Assembly (NCBI GenBank): GCA_000447185.1
Contig: KE647104.1
Location: 1-27,511, forward strand
Reading direction: 5' to 3'
Source: Vairimorpha apis BRL 01
Lineage: Eukaryota; Microsporidia; Nosematidae
Length of the DNA stretch: 27,511 bases
This document shows positions 17,296-27,511 of this stretch, one piece after another. How positions within the stretch are numbered: the stretch's first letter is position 1; every line of letters begins with the position of its first letter. Under the pieces are notes generated by a model, which did no database searches, was not told the DNA's origin, and saw only the letters and a program-made list of their open reading frames with translations. The position numbers and the translations under genes are program-made.

Positions 17296-19429
17296 TAATA
17301 TTAAATATTATATTTCATTTACAAAATTTTTTTTAACAAAAATGATTAAAAGTTTGTAAAATTTTATTTTTTATTTATGGATAATAATAATAATACAATT
17401 TAACAGAAAATGTTTATAATATGTTTAAATTGACTTAATTGTGTTTATTTAAATATTTATATATATACTATCGCATTAGTGCAATTAATCTATACCAATA
17501 TTAATTTAAAAATGCCAAAGAATTATTTAACGTTTTGATGTCATTTACCTTTATTATAAACAAATTGTATTTCATCCAAAAATTGTTTAATTTTATAAAT
17601 TTTTTACATTCTTTCAACGTAAAATCCACAAAAAAATTATATTTATAAACTTTGTAATTTGTGGCTAAATATCAAAAATAATATATTATTATAAATTAAA
17701 TATGATAAAAAATTTAAATATTTTTGAAATTAAAATCTATATTGTATGAATAACAAAAAAAATTATGTTAATATTTAAAAAGAAACATGATAATTTAATG
17801 TATTCTCAATATTTAATGTATTAAAATAAAAAATATTTAAATCATAAAAATATTTGTTAGAAAATAAAACTTAAAAGAAAATTTTTTACATACTATTAAA
17901 TTAGACAATACCTTATAAAACTTTATGATTATTGCAAAAAAATTTAATAGTTTATTATTTTAGTTTATTTTTTTTCTTATTATCAGACAAAATTTTAATT
18001 TTTATAATATTATCAAATTACTAAAATAAACACAAAGATTTACAACTTTAAAATTTTTATTTTAATTAATATCATTTAAAATCCTTTTAATTGTTTAATA
18101 AACTTTAATTTTTTAAAAATATAATTAATATTTTATTTTAATTTTTAAAATGTTTAAACAAGTACAAAATTAAATTTTATAATATAAAAATTTGAATGTA
18201 AATATTATATTGAATAAAATTAAGTTAAAAAAAACCATTTTAATTTTAAACAAATATCTTGATTCTTTTAAATTTTTTTAATAAAAAACAATCACTATAA
18301 TGCAAATATGTATATTTTAATTTTTATCAAATCATAAAAATCTTTTTGTTTTACAAATCAAAAAAACAAAATATTTAATATAGAATAAAAAATATCATTT
18401 TTAAGTTAATTTAGCTTTAAATAAAAATTTCTTCTAAATTATTGTAAAAAACAAATTTAGCAAAAATCTTTGAATTAAATAAAACGTTTAGTGATGTCAT
18501 TTTTTATTAAAAAACAAACAAAATAATTTTAAATAATTTTATTAATAAAAAATGATGCAATTTAAATTACATTTTATATTGTTTTTTATAAAGTAAAACA
18601 ATAAAAAATAATTTAATGTTATTAATTTTGTACACAATTAATTTTTATTTATAAAATTACACGTATAAATTTAATAATACAAATTTAATATTGACAAGTT
18701 TAGTTAAACTTATGATTTTCAATATTTATGTATCATGAAACAATATATTTAAAAAAATAAAAAATGTTTGATTTTTTAAATTTTTAATAGTACGACTTGT
18801 TTTACATTAATTACTATCTTAAATTTTATTTTATTAATTTTTTTAAGTTGTAAAAAGAAAACTTAGAAGTAATGCATTCTAAAAAAAAATAAAAAATTTG
18901 TAATATTTAAAACTTTTTTAACATTTAATAATTTTTTGGAAAAAAAATAAATTTTAAAACAGCATTTATTATAGCAATACAAATAATAAAATTTTTAATA
19001 TACATAAAATATGATATTATTAAAGCTTGGGTTATAAGATTTTACAATAAAATATTTTAAAGTAAATACTTTTTACATATTTACATAGTAATATTTAAAT
19101 TTATAATTGAGTATCATATACATTTTTTTTGTATCTTAAAAAAGAAATATTATAATTTTTTTTGAATTAAAGTTAGATTAATTTTAACGATTAATTAATT
19201 ACTTAATAAATTTTTTAATTTTTGTTTATAATTTAATTTGAATTTAGATTTGTATAATAAAAATTATGAGATAAATATATATATTAAAGTTTTATTTACT
19301 ATTTCTAATTGCAAAATGATATGTTTTTATAAATTTTAATATTTCTAAAAAAGTTTGTTTTTTTTAATTTATAAAATACATTTAATATGAATCAATTATA
19401 AATTTTAATAAGAATTTATAGCCCCTGGA
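17296..19429. other. AT-rich gene desert
   Basis: About 2.1 kb without a recognised gene. A minus-strand stretch at 17501-17671 is open for 57 codons with fairly balanced amino-acid content but no ATG (see findings). The rest is A/T-rich with no repeat arrays or RNA genes that I can identify. Confidence 0.5.
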
Positions 19430-20278
19430 ATGCAATATCAAGAAGATATTTCTTTAAATTATTTATATTCACTTTTATTTAAATTTTTTACTTATTTTTG
19501 GAATTATTCGTATAATGTAGTTGCTATTAAAAAATATATCACAAATTTTTGCAAAGAATTATTTTGTCTTGGTTTTTATACATCAAATAATAAAACTGAG
19601 GATTTAATTGACAAAGAGGTATACATTATATGTAATGAAAATAAACATTGGATAAGTAACTTTGAAAAAGTAAATAAACATAAAAACGATGATGAGTCGC
19701 AAATTTTTTTGTGGGATCCGTTAAGTGATGAAAAAATAAAAACCTCATTTGCTATTTCCGATATTATTTTTTATTATGAAATGACCTATAATTTTAAAGG
19801 ACGTAAAAGAAAAATTTTACCATTTGAAAGTAAGTTTTGTTATATAGTTTTAACTGATATTGTTCAAAGTACATATCTTTGGAACACAAATCGATTTAAA
19901 ATGGCAAAATGCATTGTTGAACATGATCGAATAGCTCAAAAATTAATTAAAAATAATAATGGTATAGAATTAAGAAATGAAGGTGATTCTTTTTTAATTC
20001 TTTTCTACAATCAAGCAGAAGCAATGAACTTTGCGACAAATTTTTATTATCAGGTTAAAACAATTAATTTTGATAATAAAAATAAAATTGGCATAAAAAT
20101 TGCTATAAATTATGGTAAAATTTGTACTATAAATAGATCAAAAGAAAAAATTTTCGGACGTTGTATAAGAGATGTATATGAAATTATATCACATACTCCA
20201 CGAGATGTTATATGTATCAACAATGTAAATAGTATTAAAAAAAAAGAAAAATTTATGTGTGTACATGATTGTAAATAA
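19430..20278 (+). CDS. Class III nucleotidyl cyclase-like protein, probably degenerate
   Basis: 282 residues. The C-terminal half (about 138-265) resembles the catalytic domain of fungal-type adenylate cyclases: the first metal aspartate D143 in LTDIVQSTYLWN (family FTDI.NST.LWE), EHDRIAQKLIKNNNGIEL, the second metal aspartate D186 in RNEGDSF (family KTEGDAF), a following helix with A-x-FA, then IKIAINYGKI (family VRMGVHWG). The later catalytic segment, family V-N-x-A-A-R, reads IRDVYEI here, so the asparagine and arginine that bind ribose and stabilise the transition state are missing. The substrate-selecting lysine before GD is also replaced. The first 130 residues are unrecognised, with a semi-hydrophobic stretch at 9-33. 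AGCCCCTGGA abuts the ATG. Activity is doubtful; a regulatory or scaffold role is possible. Confidence 0.75.
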   Translation: MQYQEDISLNYLYSLLFKFFTYFWNYSYNVVAIKKYITNFCKELFCLGFYTSNNKTEDLIDKEVYIICNENKHWISNFEKVNKHKNDDESQIFLWDPLSDEKIKTSFAISDIIFYYEMTYNFKGRKRKILPFESKFCYIVLTDIVQSTYLWNTNRFKMAKCIVEHDRIAQKLIKNNNGIELRNEGDSFLILFYNQAEAMNFATNFYYQVKTINFDNKNKIGIKIAINYGKICTINRSKEKIFGRCIRDVYEIISHTPRDVICINNVNSIKKKEKFMCVHDCK

Positions 20279-21831
20279 ATGTATTTAATATTTAAATTTT
20301 TTTTATTTATAGTTGTCTATTTTAAAATAAGTTTAACATATTATTTTAAGATTCAAAATATTAAAGCTTTATTTTTTATAGTAAAAGTTAATATATTTTT
20401 ATGCATAAAATATAAATAATTATAATAATAGAAAAATGCTTTATTTATAAAATAATTAAATAAACATATAAATAAACAAAAATTTTTTTTAAGAAATATG
20501 TAAATTAATATTTTAAGTGATTTTTGTTTATTTAATTTTAAATTTTTATACTTTAATAATAAATTTAAAAAAAAAGATAATTTACTTTTTTTCATGTATT
20601 AATAAATCTATATAAAAGATAATTTTAAAAATGTTTAACTTAGTATATCACTTTAATTTATTTTATGTTTACAATATATTATAATTTATATTTAAAATTT
20701 AGATTATTTATATCTATAAAAAAGATTACATAGATGTGTTAAATTATGTAAACCATTTTAATTTGATTTCAAAATTAAAAAAAAATATATGTTGCTTTAA
20801 TAAAATTTATTACAAATTAAAATAACTACAGAATATATTAATTTTAAAAAAATATCAAGTAAAATAATTTGTTTTATAAATCTAATTTTTTATGTAAAGT
20901 TATAAAAACTTTACATTTTTATTTTAATGTAGAATCTAATATAATTTAAATTTGATGACAATAAACATTAAAAATTTTCCGAGTTAAATGTTAAGATATA
21001 ATAATTGTTTTTAATCAATTTTTCATTAAAAAATTATAAAATATCTAATTTTAGTATCGTATATAAATTCTAACTAAATTATAAATTTATTTTATTATAT
21101 AATAAAATATTATTAATTTTTTTTTAAAATTGCAATTTTTAAAATATTAATTAAAATAAATTTTTAAAATAATTTTTATATCTAAATTATAAGCAAATTA
21201 AAAATATTTAAAGTAAATTTTTAATAACAAAATGATTTTTTTAAATAGTTAAAATATATACTTTAAAAAGAAAAATTTTCATTATTTTACTTAAAGTTTA
21301 ATTACAAGCAATTTAAAAATATTTTGATGTTAAATTTAATTTTTAAACCTTTTTTACTCCTATTTGATTTTTTTTAATTATTAAAAATACATTTTGTATT
21401 TTATTAAATATATATACAATAAGATTAACCATCAATGTTAAAAAAAGTTAATTTCTATATTTTGTAATAAATTTATTTTTTTACAAATTAAAATTTTAAA
21501 TTTAAATATTTTTTTGTTTTTGGTTTGATTTTTTTTAATCATGCAATAAAAATTTTTTCATTAATATATGTATTTGATCTAAAAATTTACAATATATTAA
21601 AATTACAAAATTATCTGAATTGAATTTATTAATCTATAAATTTAACATTTTTATGATATAATTTATATGTTATGTCAAAAAATTTTAAATTAAAATATAT
21701 TTAATTTAAAAAAATTAAATTTAAAGATAAAAATATTTTTTAAGATAATCAAAAATACTTTTTATTATTTATGAAATTTAATGTTTCATAATTAAATTGC
21801 AAACATAAAAGTTTTAATTTTGCAAGGGTTA
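20279..21831. other. AT-rich intergenic region
   Basis: About 1.55 kb without a supported gene. An 80-codon minus-strand frame (20353-20595) is made almost only of K, N, F, L, I and Y and looks like chance reading of A/T sequence. GGG at 21826-21828 belongs to the thiolase start. Confidence 0.55.
21826..21831 (+). promoter_or_regulatory. GGG-type start motif of the thiolase gene
   Basis: AAGGGTTA lies immediately before the ATG at 21832. GGG-like variants of the CCC signal are known in microsporidia. It decides the start at 21832 over the in-frame TTG at 21820. Confidence 0.5.
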
Positions 21832-22977
21832 ATGGTGCATTTAATAAACGACAACGATATTGTTATAGTTTCTGCTTTAAGAACAGCTGTATGTAAAGCT
21901 AATAAAGGTAATTTAAAAAATTTAACGAATGATATGCTGGTTTATTATGCTATTAAAGGAACGTTAGATGCAATTAAACTTAATCCTTATGAGGTTGATG
22001 AAATATGTCTTGGACACTGTTTATCTCCAATGAATGGAACAACGGCTTTGAGAGTAGGTGCTTTACGTTCAGGTATGCCTTTAACAGTGCCTATGTCAAC
22101 AATTAACAGACAATGTGCATCAGGTTTAGATTCTATCGAAATCATAGCCAATAAAATTAAGCTGGGTAAAATTGAAATAGGATTAGCAGGAGGTTTTGAA
22201 TCAATGAGTTCGTATAGTATGGAAACTGGTAAATTGACCGAAAATGAAAATGATTCAAAAAAGGTTAAAGATTGTTTTTTAAGCATGGGAATAACTGCTG
22301 AAAACTTAGCACTTAAACATTGTATTTCCAGATCAGATGCTGACCTATATGCATATGACTCACATTTAAAAGCTTTTAAATCATATGATATGAGAAAAAA
22401 TGAAATTTTACCTATATGTATAGATGATAAAATAATCAATTTTGATGATGGAGTAAGAGAATCTTCTTTGGAGAAACTTAATAGTTTAAAATCAGTTTTT
22501 AAAGAAAATGGTGTTTGTACAGCTGGAAATTCTTCTCAGTTGTCTGATGGTGCTTCAATAGTTGTTTTAATGAAAAGAAAAAAGGCAGTTGAACTTAACT
22601 TAGAGATTAAAAGTACTTATATAGATTTTGTGTCTGTGGGTTTAGAACCTAGTGTTATGGGTGAAGGACCTGTACCAGCGATTAAAAAATTATTAAAGCA
22701 AAATAATTTACAACTTTCAGATATTGATTATTTTGAAATTAACGAAGCTTTCGCTTGTCAAGCATTATATTGTATAAACGAGTTGGGTATAAGAAGGGAC
22801 AAAGTGAATTTGTATGGAGGAGCGATTGCTATAGGTCATCCAATAGGATGTACTGGAAGTCGACTCGTAGCTACAGCTATAAATGTAATGAAAAATAATA
22901 ATATTAAAGGATATGGCTTAGTTTCTATGTGTGTAGGCACTGGGCAAGGTGTAGCTTTATTATTTAAAAATGATTAA
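21832..22977 (+). CDS. Thiolase, peroxisomal 3-ketoacyl-CoA thiolase type
   Basis: A full-length 381-residue thiolase with an intact frame. The nucleophile is C95 in NRQCASGLDSIE. The second catalytic site is H336 in GHPIGCTGSR and C367 in SMCVGTGQG, and FEINEAFACQALYC is present. The wording of these motifs, plus DDGVRESSLEKL and CTAGNSSQLSDGAS, matches ACAA1/POT1 thiolases more than Erg10-type acetoacetyl-CoA thiolases. There is no N-terminal PTS2-like extension (it starts MVHLINDNDIVIVSALRT) and no C-terminal SKL-type signal (it ends LLFKND), so it is probably cytosolic. Microsporidia are thought to lack beta-oxidation, so condensation of acetyl-CoA feeding the mevalonate pathway is a plausible role. 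That role is inference. Confidence 0.93.
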   Translation: MVHLINDNDIVIVSALRTAVCKANKGNLKNLTNDMLVYYAIKGTLDAIKLNPYEVDEICLGHCLSPMNGTTALRVGALRSGMPLTVPMSTINRQCASGLDSIEIIANKIKLGKIEIGLAGGFESMSSYSMETGKLTENENDSKKVKDCFLSMGITAENLALKHCISRSDADLYAYDSHLKAFKSYDMRKNEILPICIDDKIINFDDGVRESSLEKLNSLKSVFKENGVCTAGNSSQLSDGASIVVLMKRKKAVELNLEIKSTYIDFVSVGLEPSVMGEGPVPAIKKLLKQNNLQLSDIDYFEINEAFACQALYCINELGIRRDKVNLYGGAIAIGHPIGCTGSRLVATAINVMKNNNIKGYGLVSMCVGTGQGVALLFKND

Positions 22978-23934
22978 ATTTCATTTTCTTGTTATTTTTT
23001 TAAATACATCAAAAATTTCATAATTTGACATCTTTTTTAACAAAACTTAATTTAATTATTTGTCAATAAATAAAATATTGAAAAAAAAGTAATGTTATTC
23101 TTAAACAATTCTTAACTTGTATCATGCAAAATAAAGACATTTAATGTAAATAAAAATCTTATAAAATTTATTATTTAGTTGTTGTAAAGGATTTATTGAA
23201 TTTTTTATGTTTCAATATATTATAAAGTAAATATAAAATAATTCAAAAAATTTAAAAATTTAAATTTTGAAAATGTAAATTTAGAATTATAATTTTTTAC
23301 AAATACATTTTTATGTTTTAAAAATATCTTTACATATTTAATATCATTTTTTTAAAAAAATGATTTATACATCATATAATATTACAAAAATTTTATTGAT
23401 TATTGTTTAAAAATATTTTTGTAATAATTTTTTAAGGTAACTTATTTTAGAAAAATTTCATCAAAAACATATTTACATTTGTTTTGATTTTAAGTAATTA
23501 AATTAATCAACATATTTATATAAAATCTAAATTGATTTAAATTTTTTATAATTTTAGTGCAAATTTAACACATAAATTACTAACTTTGGACAGTTTTATA
23601 TTTTAAAAATAAATAAACCTAAAAAAATTTTAGAACATTTATTTCTAATTAAATTAAAATATGTAAATGTATTTAATACTTGCAAACTCACAATTATACA
23701 AAAATTTTGTTTATTATTTACCTTCAAAAAAATCATGATTTATTAATACAAATAAATTGAAAATAGCTTATTATTTTTATAAATATATACATAAAAATAT
23801 AATAAAATAATAATTTTTTTTAAAAAATAAAATAATCATTTAATAATTGTGATTTTAGTTCCTACCATATCATTATTTTATAAACAAAAGTACTTTTTTT
23901 GCAAAAACTAATTGAAATTAGGTTATTACCCTAC
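22978..23934. other. AT-rich intergenic region
   Basis: About 950 bp with no gene recognised. TTACCCTAC (CCC at 23929-23931) at its right edge is the start motif of the flippase gene. Confidence 0.55.
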
Positions 23935-26893
23935 ATGAACAAAAAGAAAATAAGATAATTACATCTAAGTACAATAAATATACATTTTTTTTGTAAATAT
24001 GTATCATCAACTCAGTAAACCATCTAATATGTTCTTTTTATTAACTCTCATTCTAATATCAATTCCACCAATATCACCATTTAATCCTTATGCATATTTA
24101 CTGGCTTTTTGTTTAGTAACTGGAATTTCAATGATTAAAGATGGCATAGAAGATTATAGAAGACATAAACAAGATCGTATTATGAATAAAAAACCCGTTC
24201 AAATAGTAAAATGCGAAAATGATATTATTTCAATGGAAGAAATTTTTGTAGAAAATTTAGAAAAAGGCAATTTTGTTTTTTAAAAAATAATGAAGAAATT
24301 CCTGGAGATTGTGTTTTACTTGTAAGTAAAGTCAATACAAAAGGCGGATATAAATGTAAAAACTATTGTTTTGTTGATTCATCAAATTTAGACGGAGAAT
24401 CAAATTTAAAAAAGAAAACTTCATTTGAAATTAAAAAATGCAACAAAACAATTAATTTAGTTGAAAATATTTGTCCTGAACTAATGTGGTGCCAATGCGA
24501 TAAAGATTTTATAAAAAAATAAATGGTTCTGAATTGAAAGATACGGGAGATGTTTTTAATAAATTTGAGTGCACAATTTTATCAGATAATCAAAATATTT
24601 TTTGCAATGAAAGAAATGTTTTGTTAAAAGGAATGAAATTAAAAAATGTAGAAACTTCTTTAGCATATGTGGTTGCTGTTGGTAAAAATTCAAAACTAGG
24701 AAAAAGCAATATTGCAAGCAGAAAAGGAACTTCTTTATTTGAAATGGAGTTAACGAAAATTGTCAAAATTGTTTTTGTTTTGTATTTTTTTCTATTATTT
24801 ACCTCATCAATTTTCGGATCTCTTTTTGTTAGAAAAACGAATATAGAATATTTATATTTAAATAAATATTTATCAGCAGAAGCTTTTAAATATACTGGTA
24901 CAAATTATATTTTATTTAGTTATTTAATTCCACTGTCTTTATTCGTAACATTAGAAGTTTCTAGAATGTTTCATTCCGCATATATAAAAAATGATACAGA
25001 CATGATAAAAGATGATATTAGATCAATCTGTAGAAATTCAAATGTTTCAGAAGATTTAGGTATGATTGAGTACATTCTTAGTGACAAAACTGGTACATTA
25101 ACAAAAAATACTATGAAATTTAAAGAAATACATATCGGATATACATCAGAACTTGAAAATGTTTCGTTATTAAATTTTCAATTTTTAAATTTAAATGATA
25201 TTCAAACAGAATTGGAAAATTTAAATGCAAAATTATTATTTGCACTAGTTTTGATTTGTTGTAATAGTGTTGAACCATTAAATGGTAAATTTGAAGGTAT
25301 CTCGCAAGATGAAATATGTATTATTGAAGCTTTAAAAGATAACAATATAGTTTTATTGGAAAGAGAAGATATGAATATTAAAATAAAAATTGATAAAGTT
25401 ATTTTGAAAATTGAAATAAAACACATTTTAGATTTTTCTTCTTCTAGACAAAGAATGTCAGTTGTAGTGAGAATTTTCAATAAAAATTACCTTTTTATCA
25501 AAGGTTCAGATCAAATGATGATAGATATAAAAAAACTAAATCAGATCAAATTTCTTTAGCACAGTTACATTTTATAATAAACTCAAACTCAACTTTTAGG
25601 ACTTTAATAACTGCATATAGAAAAATATCTGACGAAGATTTTTTAAAATTAGATATAAACATGAAAAAGGTTTCATTGGAAAATAAAGATTATGAACAAG
25701 AAGAACTATTTAATGATATAGAAACAAATTTAAAATATCTTGGAACAACTTTTATTGAAGACGAATTACAAGATGAAGTTCTTGAAACAATTAATATACT
25801 TAAAAAAGCTTATATTAAAATATGGATGATTACTGGTGATAAAAAAGAAACTGCAATAAGCTGTGCAATTAATTGTGGAATCATGACTGGTCCTGAGGAT
25901 GAGGAGGTTAAAGTTTTAGAAGGAAAAGATTTTGTTAAAAATATAGATACAAATAATATTTTCAATTATAAATCTGTCATATTGTTTAGATCAACTCCTA
26001 AACAAAAAGGAGAAATTGCATTAAAATTTAAAAATTTACAAAAAAATACTTTAGCTGTAGGCGATGGAAATAATGATGTGCCGATGCTTTTAACTGCCAA
26101 TGTTGGAGTAGGTATTTTAGGAAAAGAAGGTAATCAAGCAGGATTATCTGCAGATTTTGCTATTCCTGAGTTTAAATCGCTTAAACATTTAATTCTTAAA
26201 CATGGACGATATAATTTTATAAGATTTTCTAAGGTTACATTGAATGCATTCTATAAAAATACATATCTGATAACTATACAATATTTATATAATTTTTTTA
26301 CTGGTTTTTCTGGAAAACCGGTATACAATACTTATTTTTTGAATTATTTTAATGTTTTTTTTACATCTTTAATTCCTGCATCAATATGCTGTTTTGATAA
26401 AGATTTACCTGAGAGTTATTTGTTTGATCATCCTGAAAAATATAAAACGGTAAAATTACATTTTTGTAAAAGTATATTTTTAGTAAATTTATTTTATGGA
26501 ATTTTACAAGGATTAATTACATTTATTTTAATTTGTGGTGTTATATATAAAAAAGATTTAATTTCTAATTTAGGAAAAGTTGGTGGATATAATGCTCTTA
26601 ATAATATTTTTTCAATAGTTGTTTTTTTTACCGTATTCTTAGGACAAATTAGAAATATATCTTTCTATTCGTTTTTTTCATACTTAGCTATATTTTTAAG
26701 CTTAAGTCTAAATTTTATAATACTTTTTCTCGTACAAGATATTTCATTTGGCGGGAGAGTTTGGAATTTATTAAGTATTCCTTCTGGTTACTTTCTGCTT
26801 TTATTTATTTTGTTGGTATCATATATTATGGAATTGATAATGTCTACTATTTTTAATTATATAGTAGAAAAAAAAATTGTAAATAAAACATAA
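23935..26893 (+). CDS. P4-type ATPase (aminophospholipid flippase), five frameshifts
   Basis: Membrane pump that moves phospholipids to the cytosolic leaflet. In order: KIITSKYNKYTF (family N.I.TSKY...TF), a first membrane hairpin with ISPFNPYAYLL, IEDYRRHKQD, LDGESNLK at 24388-24411 (family DGET), IPLSLFVTLEVSRMF in the fourth membrane helix, the phosphorylation site DKTGT (Asp codon 25083-25085), KGSDQMM, TGDKKETA (25832), GDGNNDVP (26060) and a polytopic C-terminus. The IPLSL..TLEV wording fits the Drs2/Dnf branch rather than Neo1. The start is the ATG after TTACCCTAC. Every break is one base short in an A/T run: A5 23941-23945, T8 23985-23992, T6 24276-24281, A7 24513-24519 and A7 25529-25535. 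The repaired length is about 987 residues, shorter than yeast. The key motifs are all intact, which argues against old decay. Confidence 0.9.
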
Positions 26894-27215
26894 TTAAAAC
26901 ATCATAATAACTTAAATTTTTTATAATTAAATAATTATATTAAAAAAAACATTATTTTTTATTTAAAATCAGTCATAAAAATATTCTGCATTTAAATTCT
27001 GTTGATAATCTATACTTAAATTTATAAAAAAATAATATAAAAATAAACGAATAAAACATTACAACATAAAAAACTTAATTCTAAAAAAATTTGAAATAAG
27101 TATTAAAAATATTCTATTTAAAATTTAAAAAAATTATAAAAACAAGTTAACATTACATTATAAAAGTATTTCATAGTATTAAAATCTAATCACGAAATTG
27201 AAATATAAAAGAAAA
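26894..27215. other. AT-rich intergenic region
   Basis: About 320 bp between the convergent flippase and terminal gene. No feature is seen. Confidence 0.55.
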
Positions 27216-27511
27216 TTAAACATTTTTCTCTAAAAAAATTAACTTAAAGATAAATTTATTTTTTACTTTTTTGTTTTTACTTTCATCTTTAGATGCTGCA
27301 TTTCGTTTTGATCTTCGTGGATTAGAAATTGGAATATTGTACGTTTCATTATTTATCATAGATGCTTTTCTAGTAGCTCTAGGGGTGGTTGTTAAATTCG
27401 ATAAACCTTTACTTCTTTTTTCCGTAACAGTATTTGATTTTTTTTTAAATCTTCTTTTACTCCTTCAACATCTTTATTTAATATTTTGGAATCTTTTTTT
27501 GAATTTACTTT
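27216..27511 (-). CDS. Partial hypothetical basic protein (C-terminal part), probable frameshift
   Basis: A minus-strand gene running off the right edge. From the edge it reads VNSKKDSKILNKDVEGVKEDL, then a T9 run (27438-27446 on the plus strand). One extra base there continues into a K/R/S/T-rich segment (TTTPRATRKASMINN, then ISNPRRSKRNAASKDESK) ending at a stop at 27216-27218. Without it the frame closes 14 codons later. The amino-acid mixture is richer than chance A/T frames, so I believe it is coding. The basic, serine-rich, disordered tail suggests a nuclear or chromatin-associated protein, but I recognise no domain. The start lies outside the window. Confidence 0.5.

Noticed and set aside
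20353..20595. 80-codon minus-strand frame rich in K, N, F, L, Y
   Set aside because: Composition matches chance translation of A/T sequence; no start motif and no domain.
21820..21831. TTG start for the thiolase, four codons upstream
   Set aside because: The ATG at 21832 follows the GGG motif directly and the added residues are not conserved.
21987..22439. 150-codon minus-strand frame inside the thiolase gene
   Set aside because: Antisense shadow of a full-length conserved enzyme.
25202..25480. Minus-strand frame inside the flippase gene
   Set aside because: Antisense shadow; the plus strand carries the P4-ATPase sequence.
1..27511. CRISPR arrays, bacterial operons or phage genes
   Set aside because: No direct-repeat arrays; the genes are clearly eukaryotic, with a spliceosomal intron and CCT/eL19-type proteins.

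Overview
The window looks like a piece of a microsporidian (fungus-related, obligate intracellular parasite) nuclear genome. It is extremely AT-rich. The eukaryotic genes are short and mostly intronless, and the encoded proteins are shortened relative to yeast and human relatives. Most start codons sit a few bases after a CCC (once GGG) triplet, the start signal described for several microsporidia. One ribosomal-protein gene carries a tiny 25-nt intron at its ATG, a classic microsporidian arrangement. I cannot fix the genus. The composition, the long gene deserts and the retroelement remnants point to one of the larger AT-rich genomes rather than a compact Encephalitozoon-like one.

Layout. 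1-3.05 kb: aldo-keto reductase (frameshifted), RPS18 (uS13), a small basic coiled-coil protein and a beta-propeller-like protein (frameshifted). 4.0-4.7 kb: decayed 3' end of a non-LTR retrotransposon on the minus strand. 5.3-7.8 kb: a Myb/SNAPC4-like transcription factor (frameshifted) divergent from RCL1, which converges on ribulose-phosphate 3-epimerase with 3 bp between them. 7.8-10.4 kb: a desert holding a short (TTAGGC)n tract, a solo-LTR-like island and a second retroelement tail. 10.5-11.7 kb: RNF10-like RING protein and a PLAC8-family protein. 13.2-17.3 kb: ERV2-like sulfhydryl oxidase, RPL19 (eL19) with its intron, a hypothetical protein, a miniature CWC24/RNF113A-like splicing factor and CCT5. 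19.4-20.3 kb: a degenerate class III nucleotidyl-cyclase-like protein. 21.8-23 kb: a peroxisomal-type 3-ketoacyl-CoA thiolase without visible peroxisomal signals. 23.9-26.9 kb: a P4-ATPase lipid flippase split by five frameshifts. 27.2 kb to the end: a partial basic protein.

How the genes fit together. Most are informational or housekeeping: ribosome parts (RPS18, RPL19), ribosome maturation (RCL1), chaperonin (CCT5), snRNA-gene transcription (SNAPC4-like Myb) and splicing (CWC24-like, next to an intron-bearing gene). The rest cover small-molecule metabolism (epimerase, aldo-keto reductase, thiolase), secretory-pathway oxidation (ERV2-like) and membrane lipid asymmetry (flippase).

The main technical anomaly is that every frameshift is a one-base contraction of an A/T run. 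All of those in cellular genes lie in 1-6.1 kb or 23.9-27.5 kb, while nine longer genes in the middle are intact. That points to regional sequence-quality problems first, and to gene decay or slippage-based decoding second.
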